Below, one piece after another: positions 7,872 to 15,079 of a stretch of 29,272 nucleotides of DNA. The notes under the pieces are model-generated. The model was not told the DNA's origin and did not search any database. It was given only the letters and a program-made list of their open reading frames with translations. The DNA is from JASFWK01 sp050049355 (GTDB lineage: Bacteria; Chloroflexota; Anaerolineae; B4-G1; DUEL01): the NCBI GenBank assembly GCA_050049355.1, contig JASFWK010000014.1, positions 1 to 29,272 of the forward strand, written 5' to 3'. Within the stretch, counting starts at the first letter, position 1. Every line of letters begins with the position of its first letter. Position numbers and translations under genes: made by a program.

Positions 7872-7901
7872 GGCTCGGCTTGAAGCCGAGCCTTCTTTCT
7901 T
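7872..7901 (+). terminator. Intrinsic terminator of valS
   Basis: GGCTCGGCT (7872-7880) and AGCCGAGCC (7884-7892) form a 9-bp stem with a TGA loop. It is followed by a T-rich run, TTCTTTCTT. Confidence 0.9.
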
Positions 7902-7921
7902 GTGTTGACACATCTTCCCAG

Positions 7922-8890
7922 ATGCGCAAGTTCGGAATAGCGGGCAGGAAGCTCTTATGCTATAAAGAGAGTGTGAGCGTGAGGAGGAGGAACCGGGGAA
8001 TAGCCAGTCATCGCAGCACGGAGCTTGAGCATAGAGCACGCATCAACGCGGTCGCCATCTACATCCAGAACCACATTGACGAGCCTCTTCGGCTGGATGC
8101 TCTCGCCCGAGTTGCAGGCTTCTCTCCCTTTCACTTCCAGCGTATCTTTGCAGCGTATGTGGGAGAGACCCTGGCCGAATATGTGCGCCGCATCCGCTTG
8201 CAGAGGGCTGCTGTCGAACTCTTTGATTCCGCCCGCAGCGTGACAAGGATTGGACTGGCTGCAGGCTATGAGACCCCCTCCGCTTTCACAAAGGCCTTCA
8301 AGCAGTGTTTTGGCGTAGCCCCATCTGAGATGCGCACCTTCAGCAGGCAATCAGCCCTGTCAATCATCCGTGGGGCAGAGCCAAAGAATCAAGAGAGGAG
8401 GATGGAAATGGAACCAGACATCCGAGAGCTACCCGACCAGGAGGTTCTGTATGTCCGGCGTACCGGACTTGTGGACAACAACTTCAATCAAGCCGCCGAT
8501 AAAGCCTTCGAAGTGCTCTGCCGGTTCGCGGAGGAGCATGATCTATCTCAGCACGTCGTGCAGTGTCTGGCGATAACCCCTGACGACCCCGGCGTGAGGC
8601 CGCCTGAGGAGTGTCGCTATGATGCCGGCTTCATCCTGCGAGAAGGTGTGCGCGTTGAGCCGGATGGTGAGGTGGGCGTCCAGGTGCTCGAGGGTGGGCG
8701 CTGGGCGGTGTTCCTGCACAGGGGTCCCTACGAGACGATGTGGCAGACGTGGAATGCGGCCTATCGAGATTGGCTGCCTGCGAGCGGCGAGCAGCTTCGC
8801 GACGTCTCCCCCTATGAGGTGTATCTCGACGATAAGAGCAAAACGAAGCCCGAGGATCTGAGGACGGAGATCTACATCCCCATAGAGTAA
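7922..8890 (+). CDS. AraC-family regulator with C-terminal GyrI-like effector-binding domain
   Basis: The protein is a transcription factor. Two helix-turn-helix motifs typical of AraC/XylS lie after RINAVAIYIQNHIDEPLRLD: LARVAGFSPFHFQRIFAAYV, then IGLAAGYETPSAFTKAFKQC, then FGVAPSEMR. The C-terminal half (ELPDQEVLYVRRTGLV to DLRTEIYIPIE) is a GyrI-like domain, which in Rob/BmrR-type regulators binds small hydrophobic or drug-like ligands. The HTH at the N-terminus and effector domain at the C-terminus is the Rob-type order. The start is uncertain. The frame opens at 7880, inside the valS terminator; ATG 7922 has no good ribosome site, and GTG 7973 or 7979 are alternatives close to a TATAAA. 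An ideal internal ribosome site precedes ATG 8408, at the domain boundary. A terminator follows at 8921. Confidence 0.9.
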   Translation: MRKFGIAGRKLLCYKESVSVRRRNRGIASHRSTELEHRARINAVAIYIQNHIDEPLRLDALARVAGFSPFHFQRIFAAYVGETLAEYVRRIRLQRAAVELFDSARSVTRIGLAAGYETPSAFTKAFKQCFGVAPSEMRTFSRQSALSIIRGAEPKNQERRMEMEPDIRELPDQEVLYVRRTGLVDNNFNQAADKAFEVLCRFAEEHDLSQHVVQCLAITPDDPGVRPPEECRYDAGFILREGVRVEPDGEVGVQVLEGGRWAVFLHRGPYETMWQTWNAAYRDWLPASGEQLRDVSPYEVYLDDKSKTKPEDLRTEIYIPIE

Positions 8891-8920
8891 GCAAGCGCAT
8901 GTCAACCGTGAGTCGATTCC

Positions 8921-8952
8921 CCGGGGCGGTCTTCCACCGCCCCGGCTTGTTT
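8921..8952 (+). terminator. Intrinsic terminator of the AraC-GyrI gene
   Basis: CCGGGGCGGT (8921-8930) and ACCGCCCCGG (8936-8945) are perfect complements around CTTCC. CTTGTTT follows, moderately T-rich. Confidence 0.8.
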
Positions 8953-8973
8953 GACGCTCAAGGTGGAAGGTCA

Positions 8974-9002
8974 TTTGCTCTTTGGAGTGTACGGAGTAGA
9001 AT
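8974..9002 (+). promoter_or_regulatory. Possible promoter of the DUF6125 gene
   Basis: TTTGCT (8974-8979), a 17-nt spacer and TAGAAT (8997-9002) lie 35 nt before the chosen ATG. The -35 match is weak. The preceding terminator makes a separate promoter necessary. Confidence 0.45.
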
Positions 9003-9037
9003 CTGGTGGAGTTGTCGCCACATTCGGGGAGGCAAGG

Positions 9038-9574
9038 ATGGATCATCGAGAGCGACTGATGGAACACTCCAAGGAAGAGCTGATCGACATGCTGGAGGAC
9101 GCGGCCAAGAACTGGCTGAGCCACGATGGATTGTGGTTCCTGGCCGCCGAGCGCCAATTCGGCATTGAGACCGCCATTGAGTTGGATCGTCAGGCCTGGG
9201 AGCAGTTCACGGTCATCGAGGCGCGGCGGATCATGAGACGTCACGGGATCGAGCCTGGCGGCGGGCTGGAAGCTCTTCAGCAGGCACTTGGATATCGACT
9301 CTATGCCTACATCAACGTTCAGGAGTTCATTCGGACGGACGAGCGAACTCTGGTCTTTCGAATGAACAGCTGCAGGGTCCAGGCCGCGCGAAAGCGCAAG
9401 GGCTTACCGGATTTTCCCTGTAAGCCGGTGGGGTTAGTGGAATATGCTAATTTCGCAAGCACCCTTGATCCCCGGATCCGCACTCGCTGCATAGCCTGTC
9501 CGCCCGATCCCCATCCGGACGAGTACTGGTGTGCATGGGAGTTCACGCTGGAGGAAGACAAGGGGGCAAGCTGA
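9038..9574 (+). CDS. DUF6125 family protein, probable metal-binding
   Basis: ATG 9038 is chosen over an upstream in-frame start because GGGGAGG lies 5 nt before it, giving 178 residues. The sequence has the pattern I associate with DUF6125: DGLWFLAAERQFGIETAIELD (about 30-50), EARRIMRRHG, LVFRMNSCRVQAARKRKGLP, then FPCKPVGLVEY, DPRIRTRCIACPPDPHP and YWCAWEF at the end. Five conserved-looking cysteines (112, 128, 151, 154, 165) and nearby histidines could form a metal or Fe-S site. The architecture recalls small L-2-amino-thiazoline-like metal proteins, but no reaction is known to me. No signal peptide, so probably cytoplasmic. It stands alone between a terminator and a convergent gene. Confidence 0.85.
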   Translation: MDHRERLMEHSKEELIDMLEDAAKNWLSHDGLWFLAAERQFGIETAIELDRQAWEQFTVIEARRIMRRHGIEPGGGLEALQQALGYRLYAYINVQEFIRTDERTLVFRMNSCRVQAARKRKGLPDFPCKPVGLVEYANFASTLDPRIRTRCIACPPDPHPDEYWCAWEFTLEEDKGAS

Positions 9575-9598
9575 GGCCGGCGATTGCTACGGGATGTG

Positions 9599-9633
9599 AG
9601 GACCTCCTGGGTTGTGGGAACCGAGGAGGTCCT
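9599..9633. terminator. Hairpin between convergent DUF6125 and acyl-CoA dehydrogenase genes
   Basis: AGGACCTCCT (9599-9608) and AGGAGGTCCT (9624-9633) are perfect inverted repeats with a 15-nt loop. It sits between two convergent stop codons and could serve both strands, though neither side has a strong T run. Confidence 0.6.
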
Positions 9634-9640
9634 TGTGTCT

Positions 9641-10876
9641 CTACTCGTATACCTTCTCCTCGCTCCGCTCCGCCTCCGGTGCGTCTTCCTCTAGATCGCG
9701 CATCTCGGGCTGGGGTGAGAGAACCTCGCGGTAGTACTCGTGCTGGATGATGAGATTCATCACCTCGTTGGTGCCGGTCCAGATCATGATCAGCCGCGCG
9801 TCCCGCAGCAGTCGCTCAATGGGATAGACGTTCGTGTAGCCGATGCCGCCCATGACCTGCATGGCGTGGTTAATGACCTGCCACGCGGACTCTGTGGCGA
9901 ACTTCTTGGCCTCGGAGACCATTCGCCGGGAGCGCTGAGGGTCGCCGGAACCGTCTGCGCTGCGGGCTGCGGCGTAGACCAGCCCACGGGCGGCGTCCAG
10001 CAAAGTGATGGAGTCCGCCACCTTGAAGCTAACTCCCTGGAAGCGGCGGATCTTCTCGCCGAAGGCGTGGCGCTTGTCGGAGTAGCGCGCTGCTATCTCC
10101 AGTGCCGCTCGTCCCATTCCAATGGCGCCAGCGGCGCTGGTCATGCGCTCTGGAATCATCATGCGGTAGAAGATCTCCGCTGCCTTGTTCTCCTCCCCGA
10201 TCAGGTTCTCGGCTGGCACGCGGACGTCGCGGAAGACCAGTCGCCCTGTGCCGCCGCCGCGAGTGCCCAGCAGCCCGTAGAGGTACTCCACCTCCACTCT
10301 CTGCCCCTGCTCCACTATGAACGCGCTGATGGACTGGCGGGGTTGGGCGTCGGGGTCGGTGCGGGCGTAAACCAGGAAGAAGTCCGCCTCTGCCGCACCT
10401 ACGATGAACCGCTTCTGTCCGCGCAGGACGTAATGGTCCCCTTCGCGGCGCGCCTCGGTGGTCGTGCCGAAGAAGTCGGAACCGCCTCTGGGTTCGGTGA
10501 GGGCTTCGGCCGCGATCTTCTCCCCGGCCAAGAGCGGTGCGAGCCAGCGTTCCTTCTGCTCGGCGGTGCCAAACACGTCCAGCGCTTCGCCCACAATGCT
10601 GGGCATGACGTAGGCACAGGCCAGAGCCGTGCCCAAGACTCCCACCTCTTCAATAGCGATGATCTCATCCTCCCACTGCAGACCTCGTCCGCCGTACTCG
10701 GGCGGGAAGCGCAAGCCCAGGAGGTTGCGTCGCCCGGCCTCGCGAACGAAGTGCCGAGGATAGCGCACTCGGTCGGCGTCCATATCCAGAATCAGCTGGC
10801 GCGGCACCGATTGGACGAATTCCCGCACTTGATCTCGCAGCACGCGTTGATCGTCAGTCAGCATCGGTTCAAACAT
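9641..10876 (-). CDS. Acyl-CoA dehydrogenase, isovaleryl/long-chain-type active site
   Basis: This is an FAD enzyme that introduces a double bond between C2 and C3 of an acyl-CoA and passes electrons to ETF. The ATG at 10876 follows GGAGGTG; the frame also has a GTG one codon earlier. The N-terminal helical domain, middle beta domain (AEALTEPRGGSDFFGTT, about 124-140) and C-terminal helical domain (RHAFGEKIRRFQGVSFKVAD, QVMGGIGYTNVYPIERLLRD) are all present. The usual catalytic Glu in the YEGT motif is replaced: the sequence reads IWTGTNEVM at about 366-374. A Glu is instead found in PERMTSAAGAIG (E244), the position used by isovaleryl-CoA and long-chain acyl-CoA dehydrogenases. Substrate is therefore likely branched or long chain, by inference. 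No ETF or thiolase gene is adjacent. Confidence 0.95.
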   Translation of the reverse strand: MFEPMLTDDQRVLRDQVREFVQSVPRQLILDMDADRVRYPRHFVREAGRRNLLGLRFPPEYGGRGLQWEDEIIAIEEVGVLGTALACAYVMPSIVGEALDVFGTAEQKERWLAPLLAGEKIAAEALTEPRGGSDFFGTTTEARREGDHYVLRGQKRFIVGAAEADFFLVYARTDPDAQPRQSISAFIVEQGQRVEVEYLYGLLGTRGGGTGRLVFRDVRVPAENLIGEENKAAEIFYRMMIPERMTSAAGAIGMGRAALEIAARYSDKRHAFGEKIRRFQGVSFKVADSITLLDAARGLVYAAARSADGSGDPQRSRRMVSEAKKFATESAWQVINHAMQVMGGIGYTNVYPIERLLRDARLIMIWTGTNEVMNLIIQHEYYREVLSPQPEMRDLEEDAPEAERSEEKVYE

Positions 10877-10954
10877 CACTCACCTCCGTGGAAGACGGTT
10901 GCCACCAACCTCCGTTGCCTCGTCGGTCTGTTTCAGTCTGGGCCTCTCGGGCGC

Positions 10955-10960
10955 AGTATA
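10955..10960 (-). promoter_or_regulatory. Possible -10 box of the acyl-CoA dehydrogenase gene
   Basis: The minus strand reads TATACT here, preceded by a weak -35 region. It lies about 80 nt upstream of the ATG at 10876. Confidence 0.35.
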
Positions 10961-11050
10961 AGTCTACACCCAGATGCCGGTTAGGGAAACCCTCTCCTTC
11001 CTGACGAGGCTGCGAGACGTAAGAACCTGTTTTCCCCTCCTGTGGTTTTG

Positions 11051-11059
11051 TGATACAAT
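11051..11059 (+). promoter_or_regulatory. Extended -10 promoter of the lipoprotein gene at 11243
   Basis: TGATACAAT fits an extended -10 element (TGn-TATAAT type). No -35 consensus is visible. Transcription from about 11066 would give a leader of roughly 175 nt. Confidence 0.55.
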
Positions 11060-11064
11060 TCAGC

Positions 11065-11209
11065 GGCTCTCGAAGGGGATATGAGAGCCATAGGTGGAGC
11101 CCACTGGGCTAGCAGGGATGGGTCGCAAACGCACGGGTCTACCTCCAGTCTTGCAGGCGATTGTGGCTCCATGATCACTCTCTCCGAGAAGCGAGCGGGG
11201 GGAGCCACA
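11065..11209 (+). promoter_or_regulatory. Structured 5' leader with two mutually exclusive helices, candidate riboswitch
   Basis: GGCTCTC (11065-11071) pairs with GAGAGCC (11083-11089). TGGAGCC (11095-11101) can pair with GGCTCCA (11165-11171), enclosing ACTGG (11103-11107) with CCAGT (11145-11149). The overlapping TGTGGCTCC (11162-11170) can instead pair with GGAGCCACA (11201-11209), 9 bp and perfect. The enclosed GTCGCAAACGCACGGGTCTA (11122-11141) loosely resembles the GACGCAAAGCCACGGGTCTA type core of c-di-GMP-I (GEMM) riboswitches, but the 5' half of that aptamer is not recognisable. Ligand and mechanism are unknown. Confidence 0.45.
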
Positions 11210-11242
11210 CTGAAGATGTTTGCTCTGCAGAGAGGAGGTCCA

Positions 11243-11800
11243 ATGATGTACAAGCATAGGGCAATTCGGTTCGTGCTCCTGGCGGTCGTCTCCGTGGTTC
11301 TGCTGACCTCGGGCTGCGGTCCCAAGCTGCCCGAGATGGAGACGTATACTGGCGAGGAGATGGGGTTTTCGATTGGACACCCCGTGGACTGGTTCGTGGA
11401 GTCAAGCGCGATGGGGGTTGTCTTCGCCAGCAACGAGGAGATGTTGAGCAGGGATGCCGACGGGGCAGGGCTCGCGGTGTTTGTCGTCCCTGCTGCACAG
11501 CTCGAGGGTGGTTTGGAAACGACGGAGGTTACGGACGAAGCGCTATCGGATGAGTGGGGCAGCGTGGTTGGTGGCATGGGGATACCGGTCGGCGAGCCTG
11601 AGTCTCTCACGGTAGGTGGTGAAGAGGCTTTGCGTGGCACTATTGACGACACCGAGGAGGGCATCGTGGGCTGGCTGGCAATGACTAGATCCTCCGGCAA
11701 TCTGTACATGTTCCTCGCTCTTGCGCGCCCCACGGATCTGTGGGGTGATAATGAGCCGGTCTTGGGAGCCATGCTGGATAGCGTTGAGTTTACCCCGTAG
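11243..11800 (+). CDS. Small lipoprotein of unknown function
   Basis: The frame is open from 11081, but the real start is almost certainly ATG 11243 (or 11246). An AGAGGAGGT ribosome site lies just upstream, and the protein then begins with a lipoprotein signal: basic YKHRAIR, a hydrophobic core, and the lipobox TSGC. This gives 185 residues, about 160 in the mature form. The mature domain starts YTGEEMGFSIGHPVDWFVES, the pattern of small PsbP/DUF1795-like or Mog1-fold domains (GFSI..P..W), and ends with a typical MLDSVEF strand. Such lipoproteins are common in Chloroflexota and their role is unknown. The 180-nt structured leader suggests regulated expression. The gene stands alone, and fmt follows after 166 bp. 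Confidence 0.85.
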   Translation: MMYKHRAIRFVLLAVVSVVLLTSGCGPKLPEMETYTGEEMGFSIGHPVDWFVESSAMGVVFASNEEMLSRDADGAGLAVFVVPAAQLEGGLETTEVTDEALSDEWGSVVGGMGIPVGEPESLTVGGEEALRGTIDDTEEGIVGWLAMTRSSGNLYMFLALARPTDLWGDNEPVLGAMLDSVEFTP

Positions 11801-11966
11801 CACGGCGCCCTCGCTTTCCCGCCTCATTCTCTGTCTCTAGAGAGTCATCTTCCCGCAGGCCGATTGAGCTTGCCGGGTTTGCGCCCTTGGTTCAGCTGAT
11901 TGGTAACGGGCGAGGGGCCAAGGGTTTGGGTCCTATCCATTGCACCGCTTGAAAGGATGAGAAGAC

Positions 11967-12902
11967 ATGGCACGCATCGTCTTCATGGGCAGTCCCGAGT
12001 TTGCTGTACCCTTCCTCGAGGGGTTGGTCGATGCCCATCAGGTGGCCGGCGTCGTCACCCAGCCTGATAGACCGGCTGGGCGTGGATCCAGTCTGCGTCC
12101 GCCGCCGGTCAAGGTCACCGCGCAGGCTCACGGTCTCCCCATCTATCAGCCCAAAACCCTTCGGAGCCCCCAAGCTCTGGAGCAGCTGGAGGCGTGGGAG
12201 CCACAGGTCATTGTGGTGGTCGCCTTCGGCCAGATCCTGCCGCCTGCTGTGCTAGAGCTTCCCCCCCATGGCTGTCTCAACGTCCACGCCTCCCTGCTCC
12301 CCCGTTGGCGAGGTCCGGCTCCGGTCGTCGCCGCCATTATGAATGGGGATGCGGTGACCGGTGTGACGGTGATGCGCATGGATGAGGGGATCGATACCGG
12401 ACCCATTGTCGCACAACGGGAGGAGCGCATCCGTCCTGACGACACGACTGCTTCCCTTACTGGTCGCTTGGCCCAATTGGGAACCGAGCTTCTCTGTGAT
12501 AGTCTCACCTCCTACCTGGCGGGCGAGCTTGTGCCTCGGCCTCAGCCGAAGGAGGGGGTCACCTACTGCCGCCTGTTGACCAAAGAAGATGGTCGGCTGG
12601 ACTGGAATCGGCCGGCGGTGGAACTGAACCGGCAGGTACGCGCGGTCACTCCGTGGCCGGGAGCGTTCACGACTTGGCAGGGCCGGCGATTGAAGGTGCA
12701 CCACGCGGTGGTGCTCCCAGGCTGGCGGGGATCCCAGCCGCCCGGGACTGTGGTACCCTTGGAAGAGGGTGTGGCAGTGTCCACTGGCGAGGGGGCGCTG
12801 CAGCTCGTGGAAGTGCAGTTGGCTGGGAAGAGGGCCATGCCCATTGAGCCTTTCCTGCGCGGTCAGCGAGACTTCGTGGGATCGACGTTGGGAGATCGAT
12901 AG
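11967..12902 (+). CDS. fmt: Methionyl-tRNA formyltransferase
   Basis: The enzyme transfers a formyl group from 10-formyl-tetrahydrofolate to initiator Met-tRNA, allowing normal bacterial translation initiation. The length of 311 residues is typical. The N-terminal catalytic domain carries QPDRPAGRG (32-40) and the formyltransferase signature around NVHASLLPRWRGPAPV. Catalytic Asn105, His107 and Asp143 (in MDEGIDTGPI) match the positions of the E. coli enzyme. The C-terminal OB-like tRNA-binding domain contains NRQVRAVTPWPGAFT and KVHHAVV. ATG 11967 follows an AAGGA-type site. A dehydrogenase gene begins 54 bp downstream, probably in the same transcript. The usual neighbour def is not in this window. 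Confidence 0.97.
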   Translation: MARIVFMGSPEFAVPFLEGLVDAHQVAGVVTQPDRPAGRGSSLRPPPVKVTAQAHGLPIYQPKTLRSPQALEQLEAWEPQVIVVVAFGQILPPAVLELPPHGCLNVHASLLPRWRGPAPVVAAIMNGDAVTGVTVMRMDEGIDTGPIVAQREERIRPDDTTASLTGRLAQLGTELLCDSLTSYLAGELVPRPQPKEGVTYCRLLTKEDGRLDWNRPAVELNRQVRAVTPWPGAFTTWQGRRLKVHHAVVLPGWRGSQPPGTVVPLEEGVAVSTGEGALQLVEVQLAGKRAMPIEPFLRGQRDFVGSTLGDR

Positions 12903-12956
12903 ACATCCGGTCCTACTGCGGTGGCGTGGCGGAGATGGCGAGAGGAGGGCCAGAAG

Positions 12957-14060
12957 ATGACAGGGGATGCCTACCTTCCCGTCGATGTAGTTGAGGACTT
13001 CATGCAGGATGTCTTTCAGGGACTCGGTGTCCCTCACGACGATGCCCGCATCTGTGCTCAGGTGCTCATAACTTCTGACCTACGGGGAATCGAATCGCAT
13101 GGAGTTGGTCGTCTCAAGTACTACTACGACCGCATCAAGGCTGGAGTGCAGTTCACCCGGACGCGCTGGGAGATCGTCAGAGAGGAGGCAGCCACCGCTC
13201 TGGTGGACGGCCATCACGGGATGGGACACGTTATCGCTTACCGATCTATGCACCTGGCGATGGATAAGGCCGGACGGTACGGCCTGGGTGCGGTGGCTGT
13301 GCGCAATGGCACCCACTTTGGCATCGCTGGCTACTATTCTCTCCTGGCTGCCAGAGAGGGGATGATAGGGATTACCGTGACCAACGCCAGGCCTGCTGTT
13401 GCCCCCACTTTCAGTACTGAGCCGATGGTGGGAACTAATCCCATCGCCTTCGCTGCACCCTCCGATATGCCATATCCCTTCTGCTTTGACGCCGCTACCT
13501 CCATCACGCAGCGGGGCAAGATTGAGGTGCTGGCACGTGCCGAGAAGCCCGCCCCGCAAGGATGGGTCATTGACGGGCAGGGAAACGCGCTGACTGACCC
13601 GGATGAGATTCTAGAGGGTCTGGCCGCAGCGACTGCTGCTCTGTTGCCTTTGGGTGGCGCGGGGGAGTCACTGGCCGGCTACAAGGGGTACAGCCTGGCT
13701 ACGGTGGTCGAGATTCTCTCCGCCGCGCTCTCCGGAGGGCCGTTTATGAAGGATCTGCTGGGGTTTGCGGAGAATGGCTCCCGCCGCCCCTATATGTTGG
13801 GCCATTTCTTCCTGGCTATTGACGTCGAGCATTTTGTTCCCCTCCAAGTCTTCCGTCGCATCACTGGTGGGATCATGTGCTCGCTGCAGAATGCGCGCAA
13901 GGCACCCGACCAGGAGCGCATCTACGTGGCCGGTGAGAAGGAACACAAGATGGAGAGGCAGGTTCGTGAACGAGGCATCCCTGTCAACCCCAATCTGATG
14001 CGAGAGCTTCAAACGATGCGGGACGAACTTGGGATCTCTGGCTACGAGGACTACTTCTGA
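12957..14060 (+). CDS. Malate/L-lactate dehydrogenase family (Ldh/YlbC/ComC type) oxidoreductase
   Basis: This is an NAD(P)-dependent dehydrogenase of the type II malate/lactate/sulfolactate family, unrelated to classical MDH. ATG 12957 has GAGGAGG 8 nt upstream, giving 367 residues; the earlier GTG at 12921 lacks a site. Family motifs are complete: DLRGIESHGVGRL (41-53; Arg43 and His48 are the substrate/catalytic pair region), NGTHFGIAGYY (117-127; His120 expected catalytic), EPMVGTNPIAFAAPS (about 155-169), a GYKGYSLATVVEILSAALSGG stretch, and a C-terminal EKEHKMERQVRERGIPV. Substrate cannot be read from sequence: malate, lactate, sulfolactate, ureidoglycolate and 2,3-diketogulonate are all handled by this family. 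It probably shares a transcript with fmt by proximity. Confidence 0.92.
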   Translation: MTGDAYLPVDVVEDFMQDVFQGLGVPHDDARICAQVLITSDLRGIESHGVGRLKYYYDRIKAGVQFTRTRWEIVREEAATALVDGHHGMGHVIAYRSMHLAMDKAGRYGLGAVAVRNGTHFGIAGYYSLLAAREGMIGITVTNARPAVAPTFSTEPMVGTNPIAFAAPSDMPYPFCFDAATSITQRGKIEVLARAEKPAPQGWVIDGQGNALTDPDEILEGLAAATAALLPLGGAGESLAGYKGYSLATVVEILSAALSGGPFMKDLLGFAENGSRRPYMLGHFFLAIDVEHFVPLQVFRRITGGIMCSLQNARKAPDQERIYVAGEKEHKMERQVRERGIPVNPNLMRELQTMRDELGISGYEDYF

Positions 14061-14256
14061 AGAGCCCCTCTGCAAGTTACCCCTTTCTGCCATCTGAAGA
14101 GCCCTCTTTGGTCTGTGAAATGGTGTGCGACGCGCCCCTTTCTGTAGCGGCGCATATGCGCTTTCATGCGCTCATGCCGCAGAGAAAGAGTCTTGAAGGT
14201 GGTACGAACGGGCCTGGTCCCCCTCCATAGGTTGTTTGCGCCCGCGGTGAGAGGCG
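14061..14256. other. Intergenic region with a 12-bp palindrome
   Basis: No gene is supported. GCGCATATGCGC (14150-14161) is a perfect palindrome followed by a partial ATGCGCTCATG echo. A short direct repeat GAAGAGCCC occurs near 14059 and 14096. The palindrome is about 100 nt upstream of the yebC promoter and could be an operator. Confidence 0.4.
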
Positions 14257-14265
14257 TGGTATAAT
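14257..14265 (+). promoter_or_regulatory. Extended -10 promoter of the yebC-ruvC-ruvA operon
   Basis: TGGTATAAT is a consensus extended -10 element 58 nt before the yebC start. The -35 region is weak, which is acceptable for extended -10 promoters. Confidence 0.75.
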
Positions 14266-14323
14266 GTTCACAGCTGGTGCAACCCAGCCTATGGGTGGGC
14301 TCGAGCCGTTGAGGGAGAGAACC

Positions 14324-15079
14324 ATGTCTGGTCACAGCAAGTGGTCTACCATAAAGCGTAAGAAGGCTGCTGAGGACAAGAAGCGAGGGAAGCTCTTCAC
14401 GCGGCTGGTTCGGGAGATCGCGGTGGCGGCGCGAGAGGGCGGCGGTGACCCGGAGCTCAACTTCCGCTTGCGTCTGGCCATGGACAAGGCCAAGGACGCC
14501 AACATGCCCAAGGACAACATCGAGCGGGCCATCAAGCGGGGGACCGGTGAGCTTGGAGCGGGTGAGCTGGAGGAGACTGTCTACGAGGCCTATGCCCCTC
14601 ACGGCGTGGCGCTCCTCATTCAGGTTGTGACGGATAACCGTAACCGGGCGGTGGCGGAACTGCGGCACGTGTTGACCCGCCAGGGAGGCTCAATGGCGGA
14701 GGCTGGCGCGGTGACCTGGCAGTTCGATCGGAAGGGCTACATAGCCATTGCACCGGACGGTGGGGGCCCGGAGGATATCTTCGATGCAGCAGCGGAGGCC
14801 GGCGCCGATGATGTCGTCATCTCGGATGACCTGGTCGAGGTCTTCGCCCCGCCGGAGACGTTCCAGTCGGTCCGTCAGACCCTCAAGGGTCTGGGGTTTG
14901 CCTTCGAGACAGCGGAGCTGTCAATGATTCCCAAGACGACGCTTGAGCTCACCGAGGATGAAACCTTCAAGGTTATGAGCGTGATCAACAGCCTGGAGGA
15001 CCTGGATGACGTCCAGGAGGTGTACTCCAACCTGGACATCTCGGATGAGGTGATGGAGAAGTTCGAGGCAGACCAGTGA
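14324..15079 (+). CDS. YebC/PmpR family protein (probable translation or transcription factor)
   Basis: The protein is 251 residues, typical for the family. It starts MSGHSKWSTIKRKKAAEDKK, the family hallmark, after a GAGGGAGAG ribosome site. Other conserved parts are FTRLVREIAVAAREGGGDPE, AMDKAKDANMPKDNIERAIKRG, YEAYAPHGVALLI and VVTDNRNRAVAELRHVLTRQGGSMAEAGAVTWQF. The C-terminal dimer-like domain ends in SLEDLDDVQEVYSNLDI. Members have been described as DNA-binding regulators (PmpR) and, more recently, as factors that relieve ribosome stalling at difficult proline stretches (TACO1/YebC). The window encodes proline-repeat proteins, which may be relevant. The stop codon overlaps the ruvC start in TGATG, indicating coupling. 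Confidence 0.96.
   Translation: MSGHSKWSTIKRKKAAEDKKRGKLFTRLVREIAVAAREGGGDPELNFRLRLAMDKAKDANMPKDNIERAIKRGTGELGAGELEETVYEAYAPHGVALLIQVVTDNRNRAVAELRHVLTRQGGSMAEAGAVTWQFDRKGYIAIAPDGGGPEDIFDAAAEAGADDVVISDDLVEVFAPPETFQSVRQTLKGLGFAFETAELSMIPKTTLELTEDETFKVMSVINSLEDLDDVQEVYSNLDISDEVMEKFEADQ

Noticed and set aside
7905..7910. TTGACA as the -35 box of the AraC-GyrI gene
   Set aside because: No -10 hexamer sits 16-18 nt downstream; the TATAAA at 7961 is 50 nt away. The promoter of this gene therefore remains unassigned.
9740..10984. A 414-residue plus-strand frame opposite the acyl-CoA dehydrogenase
   Set aside because: The dehydrogenase on the minus strand has complete family motifs and a good ribosome site; the plus-strand frame has neither.
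11122..11141. Confident call of a c-di-GMP-I riboswitch
   Set aside because: Only the 3' half of the core resembles it; the 5' GGGCAAACC-type segment and the expected helix are not found. It is kept as a weak hypothesis only.
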